Shown here: positions 26,663 to 34,807 of the stretch, one piece after another
Layout of the letters: each line of letters begins with the position of its first letter
Numbering within the stretch: position 1 is the stretch's first letter
Origin: Roseicitreum antarcticum
GTDB lineage: Bacteria; Pseudomonadota; Alphaproteobacteria; Rhodobacterales; Rhodobacteraceae
DNA length: 64,000 nucleotides
Assembly: GCF_014681765.1 (NCBI RefSeq)
Contig: NZ_CP061502.1
Location: 248,001-312,000 of the forward strand
Direction: 5' to 3'
Made by a program: the position numbers and the translations under genes
The notes under the pieces: generated by a model
What the model was told of the DNA's origin: nothing
The model's database searches: none
What the model saw: only the letters and a program-made list of their open reading frames with translations

Positions 26663-26914
26663 ATGGATCAGATCGCCCGGACGACCCAGGACATCGGCCA
26701 TGTCCTGCGCCAAGCGCGCAAGGCCAAGGGCCTGACGCAAAGCGAGCTTGCCCATCGCGCAGGGGTCTGGCAGCGCACGGTATCGAACATCGAGACCAGC
26801 GCCAGCGGGGCAAAGGTGGATACGATCTTCGACCTGCTCGCAGCGCTCGATCTTGAAATCCACATCGTACCTCGCAGCAAGATGAAACCTGACGACCTGG
26901 AGGACATCTTCTGA
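26663..26914 (+). CDS. hipB: HipB-like antitoxin, XRE family
   Basis: An 83-residue DNA-binding antitoxin. The HTH covers about residues 10-65 (LRQARKAKGLTQSELAHRAG, then QRTVSNIETS). The tail LEIHIVPRSK is a beta strand used for dimerisation in HipB. GGTGGAAGGA lies upstream with normal spacing. It overlaps hipA by one base (TGATG), the classic coupling of this pair. It should neutralise HipA and autorepress the operon. Confidence 0.92.
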   Translation: MDQIARTTQDIGHVLRQARKAKGLTQSELAHRAGVWQRTVSNIETSASGAKVDTIFDLLAALDLEIHIVPRSKMKPDDLEDIF

Positions 26915-28227
26915 TGGGGCGCAGGCGCACGTTCCCTCCGCTCGACGTCTACATGAACCGTCGGCATGTGGGGCAATATTTCCGCGACCCGGATGGGGCC
27001 TTTGCCTTCACCTACGCGCCCGACTGGCTGGCATGGGCGAACACCCTGCCAATCTCGCGCGCGCTGCCGCTGCGGCCGGAACGGTACGCGGGCCCCCCGG
27101 TCATCGCGGTCTTCGAGAACCTTTTGCCAGACAGCGATGACATCCGCCGCCGCGTGGCCGAGCGTGTCGGCGCGGATGGGCTGGATGCCTATAGCCTCTT
27201 GGCCCGCATCGGGCGCGATTGCGTGGGCGCCTTGCAGTTCCTGCCCGAAGGCGAGGCGCCCGGCGCCAGCGACGTGCTGACCGGTGTACCTCTGGACGAC
27301 CTTGAGATTGCGGCAATGCTCAAGGATCTGCGCCGCACACCGCTGGGCATCCGGGCGGGGCGGGATTTTCGGATCTCGGTGGCGGGCGCGCAGGAAAAGA
27401 CGGCGCTGCTGTTTCACGAAGGCCAATGGATCGCACCGTCGGGGACGACGCCCACGACCCACATCCTGAAGCCCGCGATCGGCAGCCTGCCCAATGGCAT
27501 GGACCTGACCGACAGCATCGAGAACGAGCATTTCTGCCTGCGGTTGATGGCGGCATTCGGATTGCCGGTGGCGCACACCGAAATCGCCCGGTTTGCGGAT
27601 ACCAGGGTTCTGGTTGTCGAACGGTTCGACAGGCTGCGCGCCCGGGATCGTCGACTGATACGTCTGCCACAGGAAGATTGCTGCCAAGCGCTCGCTGTGC
27701 CGCCGACACGCAAATACCAGAACGAAGGTGGCCCAGGCATCGTTGATATCTGCGCGCTGCTGCAAGGCAGCGATGAGCCGGTCCGCGACCGCGCGCATTT
27801 CTTCAAGGCAAATGTCCTGTTCTGGCTGATCGGGGCGACCGACGGTCATGCGAAGAACTTCAGCATCGCGTTGATGCCCGGCGGGCGTTTCACCATGGCG
27901 CCGCTCTATGATGTGCTGACATTGCAGCCGTCGCTGGATGCCGGGCATTTGCAAAGCAAGGACATGAAGCTTGCGATGCGCGTCGGAAACAGCCGCCATT
28001 ACAAGGTCGCGGATATTCTGGGGCGGCACTTTGTCGAGACTGGGGTGGCCGCAGGTCTTTCACGCCCACAGGTGGGGCAGGTGTTCGAGGACATTCAGGA
28101 AAAGGCCGGGCAGGCGTTCGCAACAGCCCTGTCTGAAATGCCTGCCAGTTTCCCCGCAGGGCTTTTCGATGCCGTCAAACGCGGGTTCGACCATCGGGTG
28201 ACGCGGCTGTTCAGTCAGAAGGACTAG
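26914..28227 (+). CDS. hipA: HipA serine/threonine kinase toxin
   Basis: A 437-residue HipA kinase; the E. coli enzyme inactivates GltX by phosphorylation and induces persistence. Visible elements are the Ser-containing ATP loop ISVAGAQEKTALL (Ser155), the ATP-binding Lys in THILKPA (Lys186), the catalytic Asp and metal-binding Asn in GATDGHAKNFS (Asp310, Asn315) and the metal-binding Asp in APLYDVLT (Asp333). All key residues are intact, so it looks functional. Length and order match classical HipBA rather than the split HipBST system. Confidence 0.95.
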   Translation: MGRRRTFPPLDVYMNRRHVGQYFRDPDGAFAFTYAPDWLAWANTLPISRALPLRPERYAGPPVIAVFENLLPDSDDIRRRVAERVGADGLDAYSLLARIGRDCVGALQFLPEGEAPGASDVLTGVPLDDLEIAAMLKDLRRTPLGIRAGRDFRISVAGAQEKTALLFHEGQWIAPSGTTPTTHILKPAIGSLPNGMDLTDSIENEHFCLRLMAAFGLPVAHTEIARFADTRVLVVERFDRLRARDRRLIRLPQEDCCQALAVPPTRKYQNEGGPGIVDICALLQGSDEPVRDRAHFFKANVLFWLIGATDGHAKNFSIALMPGGRFTMAPLYDVLTLQPSLDAGHLQSKDMKLAMRVGNSRHYKVADILGRHFVETGVAAGLSRPQVGQVFEDIQEKAGQAFATALSEMPASFPAGLFDAVKRGFDHRVTRLFSQKD

Positions 28228-28320
28228 ATTTTGGGTGCAGGCACGCGCCTGTTGCGCGCTGTATCTCTTAGACTTCTTGCGGTCCTGTCCAACCGCCCTG
28301 CCTGACACCAGAACGACGCG

Positions 28321-28347
28321 CGGCACGGGGGGCGCTCCCCCGTGCCG
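28321..28347. terminator. Bidirectional stem-loop between hipA and the aldehyde dehydrogenase gene
   Basis: A perfect 11-base inverted repeat (CGGCACGGGGG and CCCCCGTGCCG) with a five-base loop lies in the gap between two converging genes. It has no T run, but its position suits a shared terminator. Confidence 0.6.
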
Positions 28348-28419
28348 ACACATCTTGCGCGCGCAGCCCATGGCACGGCCTCCGCTATGAAGCCGTGCCA
28401 TGAATTCCTGCATCCGGGT

Positions 28420-29940
28420 TCAGAAAAATCCCATCTTTTCAGGGTTGTAGCTCACCAGCATATTCTTGGTCTGCTGATAATGGTCCAGCATCATCTTGTG
28501 GGTTTCGCGCCCGATCCCTGATTGCTTGTAGCCGCCGAAGGCTGCATGCGCCGGATAGGCGTGGTAGTTGTTCACCCAGACGCGCCCAGCCTCAATGTCG
28601 CGACCAAAGCGGTAGGCGCGGGTGCCGTCGCGCGTCCAGACCCCGGCACCAAGGCCGTACATCGTGTCATTGGCAATCGCCAGCGCTTCGGCCTCATCCT
28701 TGAAGGTGGTGACCGATACGACCGGACCGAAGATTTCCTCCTGGAACACGCGCATCTTGTTGTGTCCCTTCAGGATCGTCGGCTGGATATAGAATCCGCC
28801 CGCCAGATCGCCAGACATCTGCGCTGCAGCGCCGCCTGCCAGCACCTCGGCGCCTTCTTCGACCCCGATCGTCAGGTAGGACATGATCTTGTCATGCTGT
28901 GCCTGGCTGGCCTGCGCGCCGACCATGGTTTCCATCAGGCGCGGATCACCTTGCTTGATCGCCTTTACCCGCGCGATGCAGCGTGCGATGAACTCGTCGA
29001 AAATATCCTCCTGGATCAGCGCGCGGCTGGGCGAGGTGCACACTTCGCCCTGGTTGAAGGCGAACAGCACGAAACCTTCGACTGCCTTGTCGAGGAACGC
29101 ATCATCCGCCGCCATCACGTCGGAAAAGAAGATGTTGGGCGACTTGCCCCCCAGTTCAAGCGTCACCGGGATCAGGTTGGCCGTGGCGGCCTCCATGATC
29201 TTGCGGCCTGTCGCGGTCGACCCGGTGAAGGCGATCTTTGCAATCCGGTTGGACCGCGCCAGCGCGTCGCCCGCCTCCGCCCCGTATCCGTTGACAACGT
29301 TCAGCACGCCCGCGGGCAGCAGGTCGCCGATCAGCTCCATCAGCACCATGATCGCGGCGGGGGTCTGTTCGGCGGGTTTCATCACGATGCAATTGCCCGC
29401 CGCCAGCGCGGGTGCCAGTTTCCAAGCCGCCATCAGGATCGAGAAGTTCCACGGGATGATCTGCCCGACCACGCCCAGCGGTTCGTGAAAGTGATACGCG
29501 ACGGTATCATTGTCGATCTCGCTCATCGTGCCTTCCTGGCTGCGCAGCACGCCCGCGAAATAGCGGAAATGGTCCACGGTCAGCGGGATGTCGGCGGCGG
29601 TGGTCTCGCGGATGGGCTTGCCGTTGTCCCAGGTCTCGGCGGTGGCGATCAGGTCCAGATTGGTCTCGATCCGGTCGGCGATCTGAAGCAAGAGGTTGGA
29701 GCGGTGCGCGGCCGAGGTCTTGCCCCAAGCTGCGCGCGCCGCATGCGCCGCGTCCAGCGCCAGCGCGATGTCGTCGGCGTCCGACCGCGCGACCTCACAG
29801 ATCTTCGCGCCAGTGATCGGGGTGACATTGTCGAAATACCGCCCCGAGACGGGGGGCACGAACGTCCCGCCGATGAAATTGTCATAGCGCGCCTTGAAGG
29901 GCGATGCGGTTTCGGCCTTGGTTTCGGTAATCACGTTCAT
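28420..29940 (-). CDS. NAD-dependent aldehyde dehydrogenase (ExaC/AcoD type)
   Basis: A 506-residue aldehyde dehydrogenase of the class that oxidises acetaldehyde during ethanol and acetoin use. The catalytic Cys is in [12 protein letters not shown], the base Glu in [12 protein letters not shown], and the cofactor region is [14 protein letters not shown]. The C-terminus [10 protein letters not shown] is characteristic of this subgroup. Its start is 58 nt from a GGATCC-rich leader that follows a perfect palindrome at 30041. The regulator gene upstream in the same direction is AcoR-like, so expression probably responds to an alcohol or aldehyde. Confidence 0.94.
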   Translation of the reverse strand: MNVITETKAETASPFKARYDNFIGGTFVPPVSGRYFDNVTPITGAKICEVARSDADDIALALDAAHAARAAWGKTSAAHRSNLLLQIADRIETNLDLIATAETWDNGKPIRETTAADIPLTVDHFRYFAGVLRSQEGTMSEIDNDTVAYHFHEPLGVVGQIIPWNFSILMAAWKLAPALAAGNCIVMKPAEQTPAAIMVLMELIGDLLPAGVLNVVNGYGAEAGDALARSNRIAKIAFTGSTATGRKIMEAATANLIPVTLELGGKSPNIFFSDVMAADDAFLDKAVEGFVLFAFNQGEVCTSPSRALIQEDIFDEFIARCIARVKAIKQGDPRLMETMVGAQASQAQHDKIMSYLTIGVEEGAEVLAGGAAAQMSGDLAGGFYIQPTILKGHNKMRVFQEEIFGPVVSVTTFKDEAEALAIANDTMYGLGAGVWTRDGTRAYRFGRDIEAGRVWVNNYHAYPAHAAFGGYKQSGIGRETHKMMLDHYQQTKNMLVSYNPEKMGFF

Positions 29941-30040
29941 GGGGATCCTCCTGTCGGGTCCGGCCGCCTCCTCGCGGCCACAGGGGAAGGATGCAGGGCT
30001 TTGGGGCCTGGGTCACTGGGGGGCCGTCAGACGGCGGGTG

Positions 30041-30068
30041 CCACCTGTCGCAGAACTGCGACAGGTGG
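30041..30068. promoter_or_regulatory. Perfect palindrome upstream of the aldehyde dehydrogenase gene
   Basis: CCACCTGTCGCAG and CTGCGACAGGTGG form a perfect 13-base inverted repeat separated by AA, about 100 bases upstream of the aldehyde dehydrogenase start. Its form (TGTCGCA-N4-TGCGACA core) fits the upstream activating site of a Fis-type regulator, and an AcoR-like protein is encoded right next to it. I looked for a -24/-12 sigma-54 promoter between the site and the gene and found none that fits. Confidence 0.7.
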
Positions 30069-30185
30069 GGCGGGGAAAGTGGATTTGGCGGCCAAGTCTG
30101 GCGCAAGGGCACCGAAAATACCAAAAATGGACCTGACATCGTAAGAATCAGTCCAGCAAGACCTCGCATCTTTGCAAAACTTGCC

Positions 30186-31127
30186 CTACTCCCGGCCCAG
30201 CTTGCGGTGCAGCGTCGCCCGGCTGACGCCAAGCGCGCGCGCAGCGGCCGATACATTGCCGTCGCAGCGCGCCAGCGCCCGGTTCAGGACCGCGCGTTCG
30301 CCGTCCTCGATCCGGTCATGCGACGCGCAGCCCATCAGGTCGCCCAAGGGGCGCGGGCGCGCCGCCAGATCGCCCGTCATGCCCAGATGCAGCCGCGCCG
30401 CCCGCGTCGCCCCGATCACCAGATCATCGGCATCGACAGCCAGCAGCGCGCCCGCTACGCGGTCCAGACCTGGCAGCAGCACGATGCGCGCGCGCGGGAA
30501 ATGTTGGTGAAACAGCTCTGCCTCGACCCGTTGCGCGGCCTCGGTCACCGTGTTGCCGATCAGCCCCGCCACCGCGTCGGGCAGGTCATGGCGCGCGGTA
30601 GACACGTCGATCACTGCCATCAGCATGCCATCCGGCCCATGCACCGGCGCCGAGGAACAGCTCAGGCCGATGTTGCTGGCCATAAAATGCTGGTCCCGGT
30701 GTATGGTGACGGCCCGCCCCTCGGCCAGGCAGGTGCCGATGCCATTGGTCCCCACCTGCGCCTCGGACCAGATTGCCCCGGTCCACAGGCCGGATTCCGC
30801 GAAATGCCGGTCATCGCCCGGATGCCCGCGCCGATCCACTGCGATGCCCTGCGCATCGGCGATCACGATACAGGCGCCCAGGCTGCCAACGATCTGGAAC
30901 AGCCGGTCCAGATGCGGCGCGGCGGTGGGCAGCAGCGCGCCCAACCGCTCTGTGGCCTCGGCCAGTTCGCGGGCGCTGACCCGCGCGTCGCGCAGCCGCG
31001 TCAAAGGATCCAGCCGATGCACCCCGGCGGATCGTGCCCAGGATGCCGCCACGGGCGATCTTGTGGCCATGCCGCCGGAAATCGCGGCTTCGATCCGGCT
31101 CAGGTGCAGCGAAGTTTCGGTCGGCAT
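30186..31127 (-). CDS. AcoR-like regulator: GAF domain and Fis-type HTH without the AAA+ domain
   Basis: A 313-residue regulator. The N-terminal half is a GAF-type sensor (LGACIVIADAQGIAVDRRG to AVIDVSTARHD), like the sensor part of AcoR. The C-terminal 45 residues are a Fis-type HTH (RALARCDGNVSAAARALGVS). The central sigma-54 activation ATPase that AcoR-type proteins carry is absent. The HTH and sensor are in one continuous frame, so this is an architecture, not a frameshift. ATG 31127 has GGGAGGA upstream, itself part of a G10 run. It probably controls the adjacent aldehyde dehydrogenase through the palindrome at 30041-30068, by a route that does not need sigma-54 remodelling. Confidence 0.88.
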   Translation of the reverse strand: MPTETSLHLSRIEAAISGGMATRSPVAASWARSAGVHRLDPLTRLRDARVSARELAEATERLGALLPTAAPHLDRLFQIVGSLGACIVIADAQGIAVDRRGHPGDDRHFAESGLWTGAIWSEAQVGTNGIGTCLAEGRAVTIHRDQHFMASNIGLSCSSAPVHGPDGMLMAVIDVSTARHDLPDAVAGLIGNTVTEAAQRVEAELFHQHFPRARIVLLPGLDRVAGALLAVDADDLVIGATRAARLHLGMTGDLAARPRPLGDLMGCASHDRIEDGERAVLNRALARCDGNVSAAARALGVSRATLHRKLGRE

Positions 31128-31137
31128 CAGGTGTCCT

Positions 31138-31147
31138 CCCCCCCCCC
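31138..31147. repeat. C10 (G10 on the minus strand) tract joined to a ribosome binding site
   Basis: Ten consecutive C residues on the plus strand run directly into the ribosome binding site of the minus-strand AcoR-like gene (GGGAGGA read from that strand). Slippage would change the spacing or strength of the leader of this regulator. Confidence 0.75.
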
Positions 31148-31330
31148 ACACAAATGCAGGGTTGCCTTCGGGACGTGGCGCTCGGGTCTCTCCTCCCACC
31201 GCGCGCCTGCCCGGAGGTAGAGGATAGATCGAAGCCGGTGCGTCAGGCAAGCGTCTTGGTCCCATGCTGCGAAAGGCCGCCACCAAGGGCCGGAACCACG
31301 GATTCCAGGCACGGACCTGAAAAACGGGCC

Positions 31331-31356
31331 GGAACCATGGCGGGGGGCGTTGCGTT
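31331..31356 (+). promoter_or_regulatory. EcfG-type promoter of the first DUF892 gene
   Basis: GGAAC (31331-31335), 17 bases, then CGTT (31353-31356) match the GGAAC-N16/17-CGTT consensus of alphaproteobacterial general-stress sigma factors. It ends 50 bases before the start codon at 31407. Confidence 0.75.
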
Positions 31357-31406
31357 TAGAACATGAACAGGCCGGGATTGGCCTGCAACATGTGAAGGAG
31401 TCCGCG

Positions 31407-31895
31407 ATGAATAATCTCAAGGAAGTCTATCTGGACCAGTTGAAAGACCTGCACAGCGCGAACAAACAATCGCGCGATTCCGTGCGTCAATTGTCGGAAG
31501 CCGCCAGCAGCGATGGCCTGCGCCGCGCGCTCGACGCGGGGGCGGCGGGGATCGCCGACGGCATGTCGAAGCTGGAGACCTTGCTTGCCGCCCACGACAC
31601 GCCGTCGACCGGCACACATTGCAAGGGCATGGAAGGGCTGGTCCGCGAAGCACGCGCCCATGCCCTGAAGGAAGAATTTACCGAAGGGGCGCTGCGCGAT
31701 GCGGTCATCGTGACCCAGTATCAGCGCATGGCGCATTACGCCATCGCGGGCTACGGTTGCGCGGCCGCCTTTGCCACGCAACTGGGGCTGACCGATCAGG
31801 CCGCGACCCTTAAAGGGATGCTGGATTCTGCCTATTCCGGCGATCACACGATGACGGAACTGGCCGAAAGCGGCATTAACGCCGCCGCCGCCTGA
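31407..31895 (+). CDS. DUF892 (YciE/YciF) ferritin-like protein
   Basis: A 162-residue four-helix ferritin-like protein of the YciF/DUF892 family, which is stress-induced in other bacteria; its biochemical role is not established. Family traits are the N-terminal LKEVYLDQLKDLHSANKQ and the acidic/His positions expected for a di-iron site (QRMAHYAIAGYG, KEEF). AAGGAG precedes ATG 31407. It has an EcfG-type promoter upstream and an intrinsic terminator downstream, so it is a single-gene unit. A second family member lies at 40056. Confidence 0.9.
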   Translation: MNNLKEVYLDQLKDLHSANKQSRDSVRQLSEAASSDGLRRALDAGAAGIADGMSKLETLLAAHDTPSTGTHCKGMEGLVREARAHALKEEFTEGALRDAVIVTQYQRMAHYAIAGYGCAAAFATQLGLTDQAATLKGMLDSAYSGDHTMTELAESGINAAAA

Positions 31896-31925
31896 GGGCG
31901 ACCCGACATTGTGAACGACCCCCGG

Positions 31926-31955
31926 GGGCCGGCAGATGCAACTGTCGGCCCTTTT
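31926..31955 (+). terminator. Intrinsic terminator of the DUF892 gene
   Basis: GGGCCGGCAG (31926-31935) and CTGTCGGCCC (31942-31951) pair with one G-U wobble across a six-base loop, followed by TTTT. The element lies 31 bases after the stop codon. Confidence 0.8.
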
Positions 31956-32022
31956 GCATGGCCATCCCCCCTCCCTGCGCGGGTTTCCATGCGCGCATCG
32001 TCAGCGGCGGCGGCGCCCGCTG

Positions 32023-32847
32023 TCACGCAAGGCGCTTCCAATAGCGTTGCGCGTGGCAGGCCCGGATGAAGCCCCCTGCATCCCCCGGGCCTGACAGATC
32101 AAACATGCCCTGATCGGACACGCTGACGCCAGCGGCATCGAACAAGGTCTCTGCCGCCGCCGTCATCGCGATAAATTTTGCCTGCGCAAACGCATCCGCT
32201 GCGAAATACCGTGCCGGGTGCATCTCGGCGAACGCCTCTGCCCCCGCATCCGTCGCCAGCACCGCCACCGCGTCGTAGAGGGCCGAGGGCGCGTCGTCGA
32301 TCGTCTGATCGGCGACCACGCGCACGCCGCCTCCGGTGGTGATGCCGCCCGCCATGGGCGCGATCAACGCAACCAGCCCGTCTGCATCGGTCGTCGCGCG
32401 GATCAGCGCATCCAGCAGCGCATCGTCGATCCCGTCGGTCATCAAGATGCCCAGCGTGCGGCCGTGGAAACTGTCCGGCGCGTTCTCTGGGATCGACCGC
32501 GCGTCGGACAGTGGCGGCGTGTTGGCGGGTTCATGCACCGTGTCCAGCCCCGGCCCGGTAGCGACATCTGGCACCTCACTGGAATGGTCAGCAACGCTGT
32601 CTTCCCGCGCCTTCCACCTGTCGTCGCCGCGCGCTTCGGAGACGCGGTGATGCCCGCCCTGCGGATCGGCGCGCAGGCTGTTGTGGTTGCTGGACACCGG
32701 GGCGCCTTCGGCGGGTGTTGTCCGCTGACCTGCATCGGGGTGCTGATGCGGTGCACCGCCCGTGTCGCGCGGATGCGGTCGGCCGGGGGTGCTCTGTCTG
32801 GATTGGCGCGCCATGGTCGCGCGGAAATTCGGGGTATCGTTGGGCAT
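32023..32847 (-). CDS. KatE-type catalase remnant: N-terminal arm joined to the C-terminal domain, heme core missing
   Basis: A 274-residue protein derived from a large-subunit (HPII/KatE) catalase. The N-terminal arm is recognisable by VSSNHNSLRADPQGG (residues 51-65), which corresponds to the segment just before the catalase core. After a short linker (about 66-125) comes the HPII C-terminal domain (FHGRTLGILMTDGIDDALLD, ALYDAVAVLATDAG, FAADAFAQAKFIAM). The whole heme barrel of about 430-450 residues, with its catalytic His and Asn, is absent. The frame is intact, the start at 32847 has GGAAGA upstream, and an EcfG-type promoter precedes it. It cannot be a catalase; it is either a decaying gene or a retained non-catalytic domain protein. 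Confidence 0.78.
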   Translation of the reverse strand: MPNDTPNFRATMARQSRQSTPGRPHPRDTGGAPHQHPDAGQRTTPAEGAPVSSNHNSLRADPQGGHHRVSEARGDDRWKAREDSVADHSSEVPDVATGPGLDTVHEPANTPPLSDARSIPENAPDSFHGRTLGILMTDGIDDALLDALIRATTDADGLVALIAPMAGGITTGGGVRVVADQTIDDAPSALYDAVAVLATDAGAEAFAEMHPARYFAADAFAQAKFIAMTAAAETLFDAAGVSVSDQGMFDLSGPGDAGGFIRACHAQRYWKRLA

Positions 32848-32944
32848 CGCGGTGTCTTCCCTGGATGGTGCGGGCGGCCCGGTGGGTGATGTGCGGGCGG
32901 CTGCGGATGAAAGGGCGTGTGCGGTGGAGATCCCACGCCTGACC

Positions 32945-32970
32945 AACCGCTTCGCGGGCCGGTTTGTTCC
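32945..32970 (-). promoter_or_regulatory. EcfG-type promoter of the catalase-remnant gene
   Basis: Read on the minus strand, GGAAC (32970-32966), 17 bases, then GGTT (32948-32945). It differs from the EcfG consensus only in the first base of CGTT. It lies about 97 bases upstream of the start codon at 32847. Confidence 0.65.
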
Positions 32971-33046
32971 GGTCGCTGGTGGCCAGCACTGCCGCATCGG
33001 CAGAAACCGGCTGATGTGGGTGTCTGGTCGCATCGGCAAAATGTCT

Positions 33047-33071
33047 GGAACACTTTGGGCTTTGCATGGTT
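33047..33071 (+). promoter_or_regulatory. EcfG-type promoter of the proline-rich small gene
   Basis: GGAAC (33047-33051), 16 bases, then GGTT (33068-33071), 31 bases before the start codon at 33103. It is divergent from the promoter of the catalase remnant at 32945-32970, so one gap serves two candidate stress genes. Confidence 0.6.
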
Positions 33072-33102
33072 GACCACGTAGCCGCAATGAATGGAGCAGA
33101 CC

Positions 33103-33366
33103 ATGCCAGACCTTTATGTCAGTCATCCGCTGAACGGTGTTTCCTTGTCCGTACCGCCGGTTCCCACCGCGCATCCGGACCCCGACCCGTCGCCTGATCC
33201 CATGCCCGAACCATACCCCGACCCGCCGCCGGTGCCACCGCATGATCCGCAGCCGGGCGAGATGCCGCCCGCGCCGGTCGCCAGACGCATGCCAAAGCGC
33301 GCGGGGGTGCAGGCCGGTCCGAGGCCCGCTGTCGTGGCGCAAAAACTTCTGCCGCGCCCTCGCTGA
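33103..33366 (+). CDS. Proline-rich small protein of unknown function
   Basis: The frame encodes 87 residues. The middle part, about 25-60, is almost only Pro with Asp and Glu (PDPDPSPDPMPEPYPDPPP), so it is probably unstructured, and the C-terminus is basic (RRMPKRAG, KLLPRPR). No signal peptide or membrane segment is present. I do not know a family. Support comes from GGAG at 33093 spaced for ATG 33103 and from an EcfG-type promoter at 33047-33071. An ATG at 33091 would lie on top of that ribosome site and is less likely. A non-coding origin cannot be ruled out. Confidence 0.5.
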   Translation: MPDLYVSHPLNGVSLSVPPVPTAHPDPDPSPDPMPEPYPDPPPVPPHDPQPGEMPPAPVARRMPKRAGVQAGPRPAVVAQKLLPRPR

Positions 33367-33478
33367 CGCGGCCCGCCCGAGGGACTGAACAACCGCCACC
33401 CGGCGCGCTGCACCCGGGCACCGCGTTCCTGACGCGCCAAGCCTGCGTCTCTAGGCTTAACCCATTGTTAATAAACGC

Positions 33479-33496
33479 TGTTTCGCATGCGAAACA
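33479..33496. promoter_or_regulatory. Perfect 18-base palindrome in a convergent gap
   Basis: TGTTTCGCATGCGAAACA is a perfect palindrome, and the half-site TGCGAAACA returns at 33557-33565. The surrounding gap (33367-33587) is less GC-rich than the genes and lies between the 3' ends of two converging genes. It looks like a protein binding site, but there is no obvious promoter or gene that it would serve. Confidence 0.55.
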
Positions 33497-33587
33497 CTTG
33501 AACGGCAATGCGTTGAAAACGCTGGGATTCAGGGGTGCTTCGCCTGGAAAACTTCTTGCGAAACATCTGGTCCGCAGCGCCGCCCCC

Positions 33588-34709
33588 TCAGCACACTTCT
33601 TGCAAAAAGAACCGCACCATCTGGGCCGAGGCATCTGGACCGCTGCGCTCGGTGTATGATCCCACCGCGCGGCCGCCGGACCAGGCGTGGCCGCCACCGT
33701 CGATCATCCACAGCTCCAATGCGCCGTTGCCATCCGCCGCGGCGAAATCGTGCCGGGCGTAGCCGCGTTCGCGCAGGCTGCGGTTATCCATGCGCACAGG
33801 CACCACCGCTTTGCCCACCGCCGCCTCGACGATCTGCGCGGCGTTCGACGGGTGGACCGTGCTGTCGCTGTCCCCATGAAAGACGATACGCCGCACGGCG
33901 TGGCGCGGCCCGGTGGCGGCGGGAACATGGCGCAACGACCTGCCACCGCTGCGCATCGCCGACATGGCGGACACGACATTGCTCGCCGATCCGCGCGCCA
34001 GCCCCGAATGCACCCCGGCGGCAGAGAAGACATCGCCATAGACATCGGCCAGGATCGCCGCCATTGCGCCCCCGGCGGACAGGCCCGCCACGAAAACCGC
34101 GTCCCGCGTCAGCCCGAATTCACGCATCAGTTTGCGGGTGAGCGAGGCGAGGATCGCAGGTTCGCCCGCGCCCCGCGCCTGATCCCCGGGTTTGAACCAG
34201 TTCCAGCAGCCTGCGGGATTGTCCCGCAGCGCTTGCGCGGGATAGGCGATGGCCAGGCTGTATTTCTCGGCCAGCGCGTTCATGTGGGTGCCTGCGGCAA
34301 AATCGTCCGGGGTCTGATTGCAGCCATGCAGCATGACGATCAACCCGGTCGGCTGGTCGCCCCGGGTTGCGGGCAGATACAGCTTGAAACTGCGCGTCCC
34401 CGCCGAACAAGAGTGGCGCCGCGACAGATATTGCGCCGTCTTGGGGTTGTCGGGCATGGGGACGGGCCTGGGCGCAGTGTCCACGGGCAGATCCTTTGGC
34501 GTGCGCCGCTTTGCAACGGAAGGTGTCGCCCGCTGCACCACGTTGCGCGCTTTGAGAGGTTTCGGTTTGGGCGCTGTCAGCGGCGCGAATGCGGCGGAAA
34601 TCATGGCCGACACCATGGCCTTTTGCACCCTTCGGACCGATTTCGCCTGTGCGCGGGGTCCCAACAGGCGGGTCGTGCGGCGTATACCCGCCGCGATGAT
34701 GCGTGACAT
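33588..34709 (-). CDS. PHB-depolymerase family (LpqC-like) esterase
   Basis: A 373-residue alpha/beta hydrolase. The oxyanion region is LIVMLHGCNQTPDDFAAGT, the nucleophile is in VAGLSAGGAMAAIL, and the probable Asp and His follow in VFHGDSDSTVHPSN and IDGGGHAWSGG. An Arg/Ala-rich N-terminal region of about 100 residues with a weak hydrophobic stretch precedes the catalytic domain; I see no clear signal peptide. AAGGAA precedes the start. An EcfG-type promoter lies about 98 bases upstream. It may act on polyhydroxyalkanoate or other esters under stress; the substrate is unknown. Confidence 0.87.
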   Translation of the reverse strand: MSRIIAAGIRRTTRLLGPRAQAKSVRRVQKAMVSAMISAAFAPLTAPKPKPLKARNVVQRATPSVAKRRTPKDLPVDTAPRPVPMPDNPKTAQYLSRRHSCSAGTRSFKLYLPATRGDQPTGLIVMLHGCNQTPDDFAAGTHMNALAEKYSLAIAYPAQALRDNPAGCWNWFKPGDQARGAGEPAILASLTRKLMREFGLTRDAVFVAGLSAGGAMAAILADVYGDVFSAAGVHSGLARGSASNVVSAMSAMRSGGRSLRHVPAATGPRHAVRRIVFHGDSDSTVHPSNAAQIVEAAVGKAVVPVRMDNRSLRERGYARHDFAAADGNGALELWMIDGGGHAWSGGRAVGSYTERSGPDASAQMVRFFLQEVC

Positions 34710-34807
34710 GAGAGGTTCCTTGACGTGAGAGGGCAACCGCTGTCGGCCTGTGCTGGCCCTTTCGGGGAACCGGGCAGGCCGACAGCGGAGTTTGGACGCC
34801 TCTTCAT

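Noticed and set aside
29941-30040. Sigma-54 promoter for the aldehyde dehydrogenase gene
   Set aside because: No GG-N10-GC pair in the right context exists between the palindrome and the start codon, and the regulator lacks the AAA+ domain.
28522-30144. Plus-strand open frame of about 540 residues over the aldehyde dehydrogenase
   Set aside because: The minus strand encodes an intact aldehyde dehydrogenase; the plus frame has no recognisable motif and no ribosome site.
32848-33399. Longer N-terminus of the catalase-remnant gene
   Set aside because: The frame is open to 33399, but its Arg/His-rich translation matches no catalase sequence, it crosses two EcfG-type promoters, and the ATG at 32847 has its own ribosome site.
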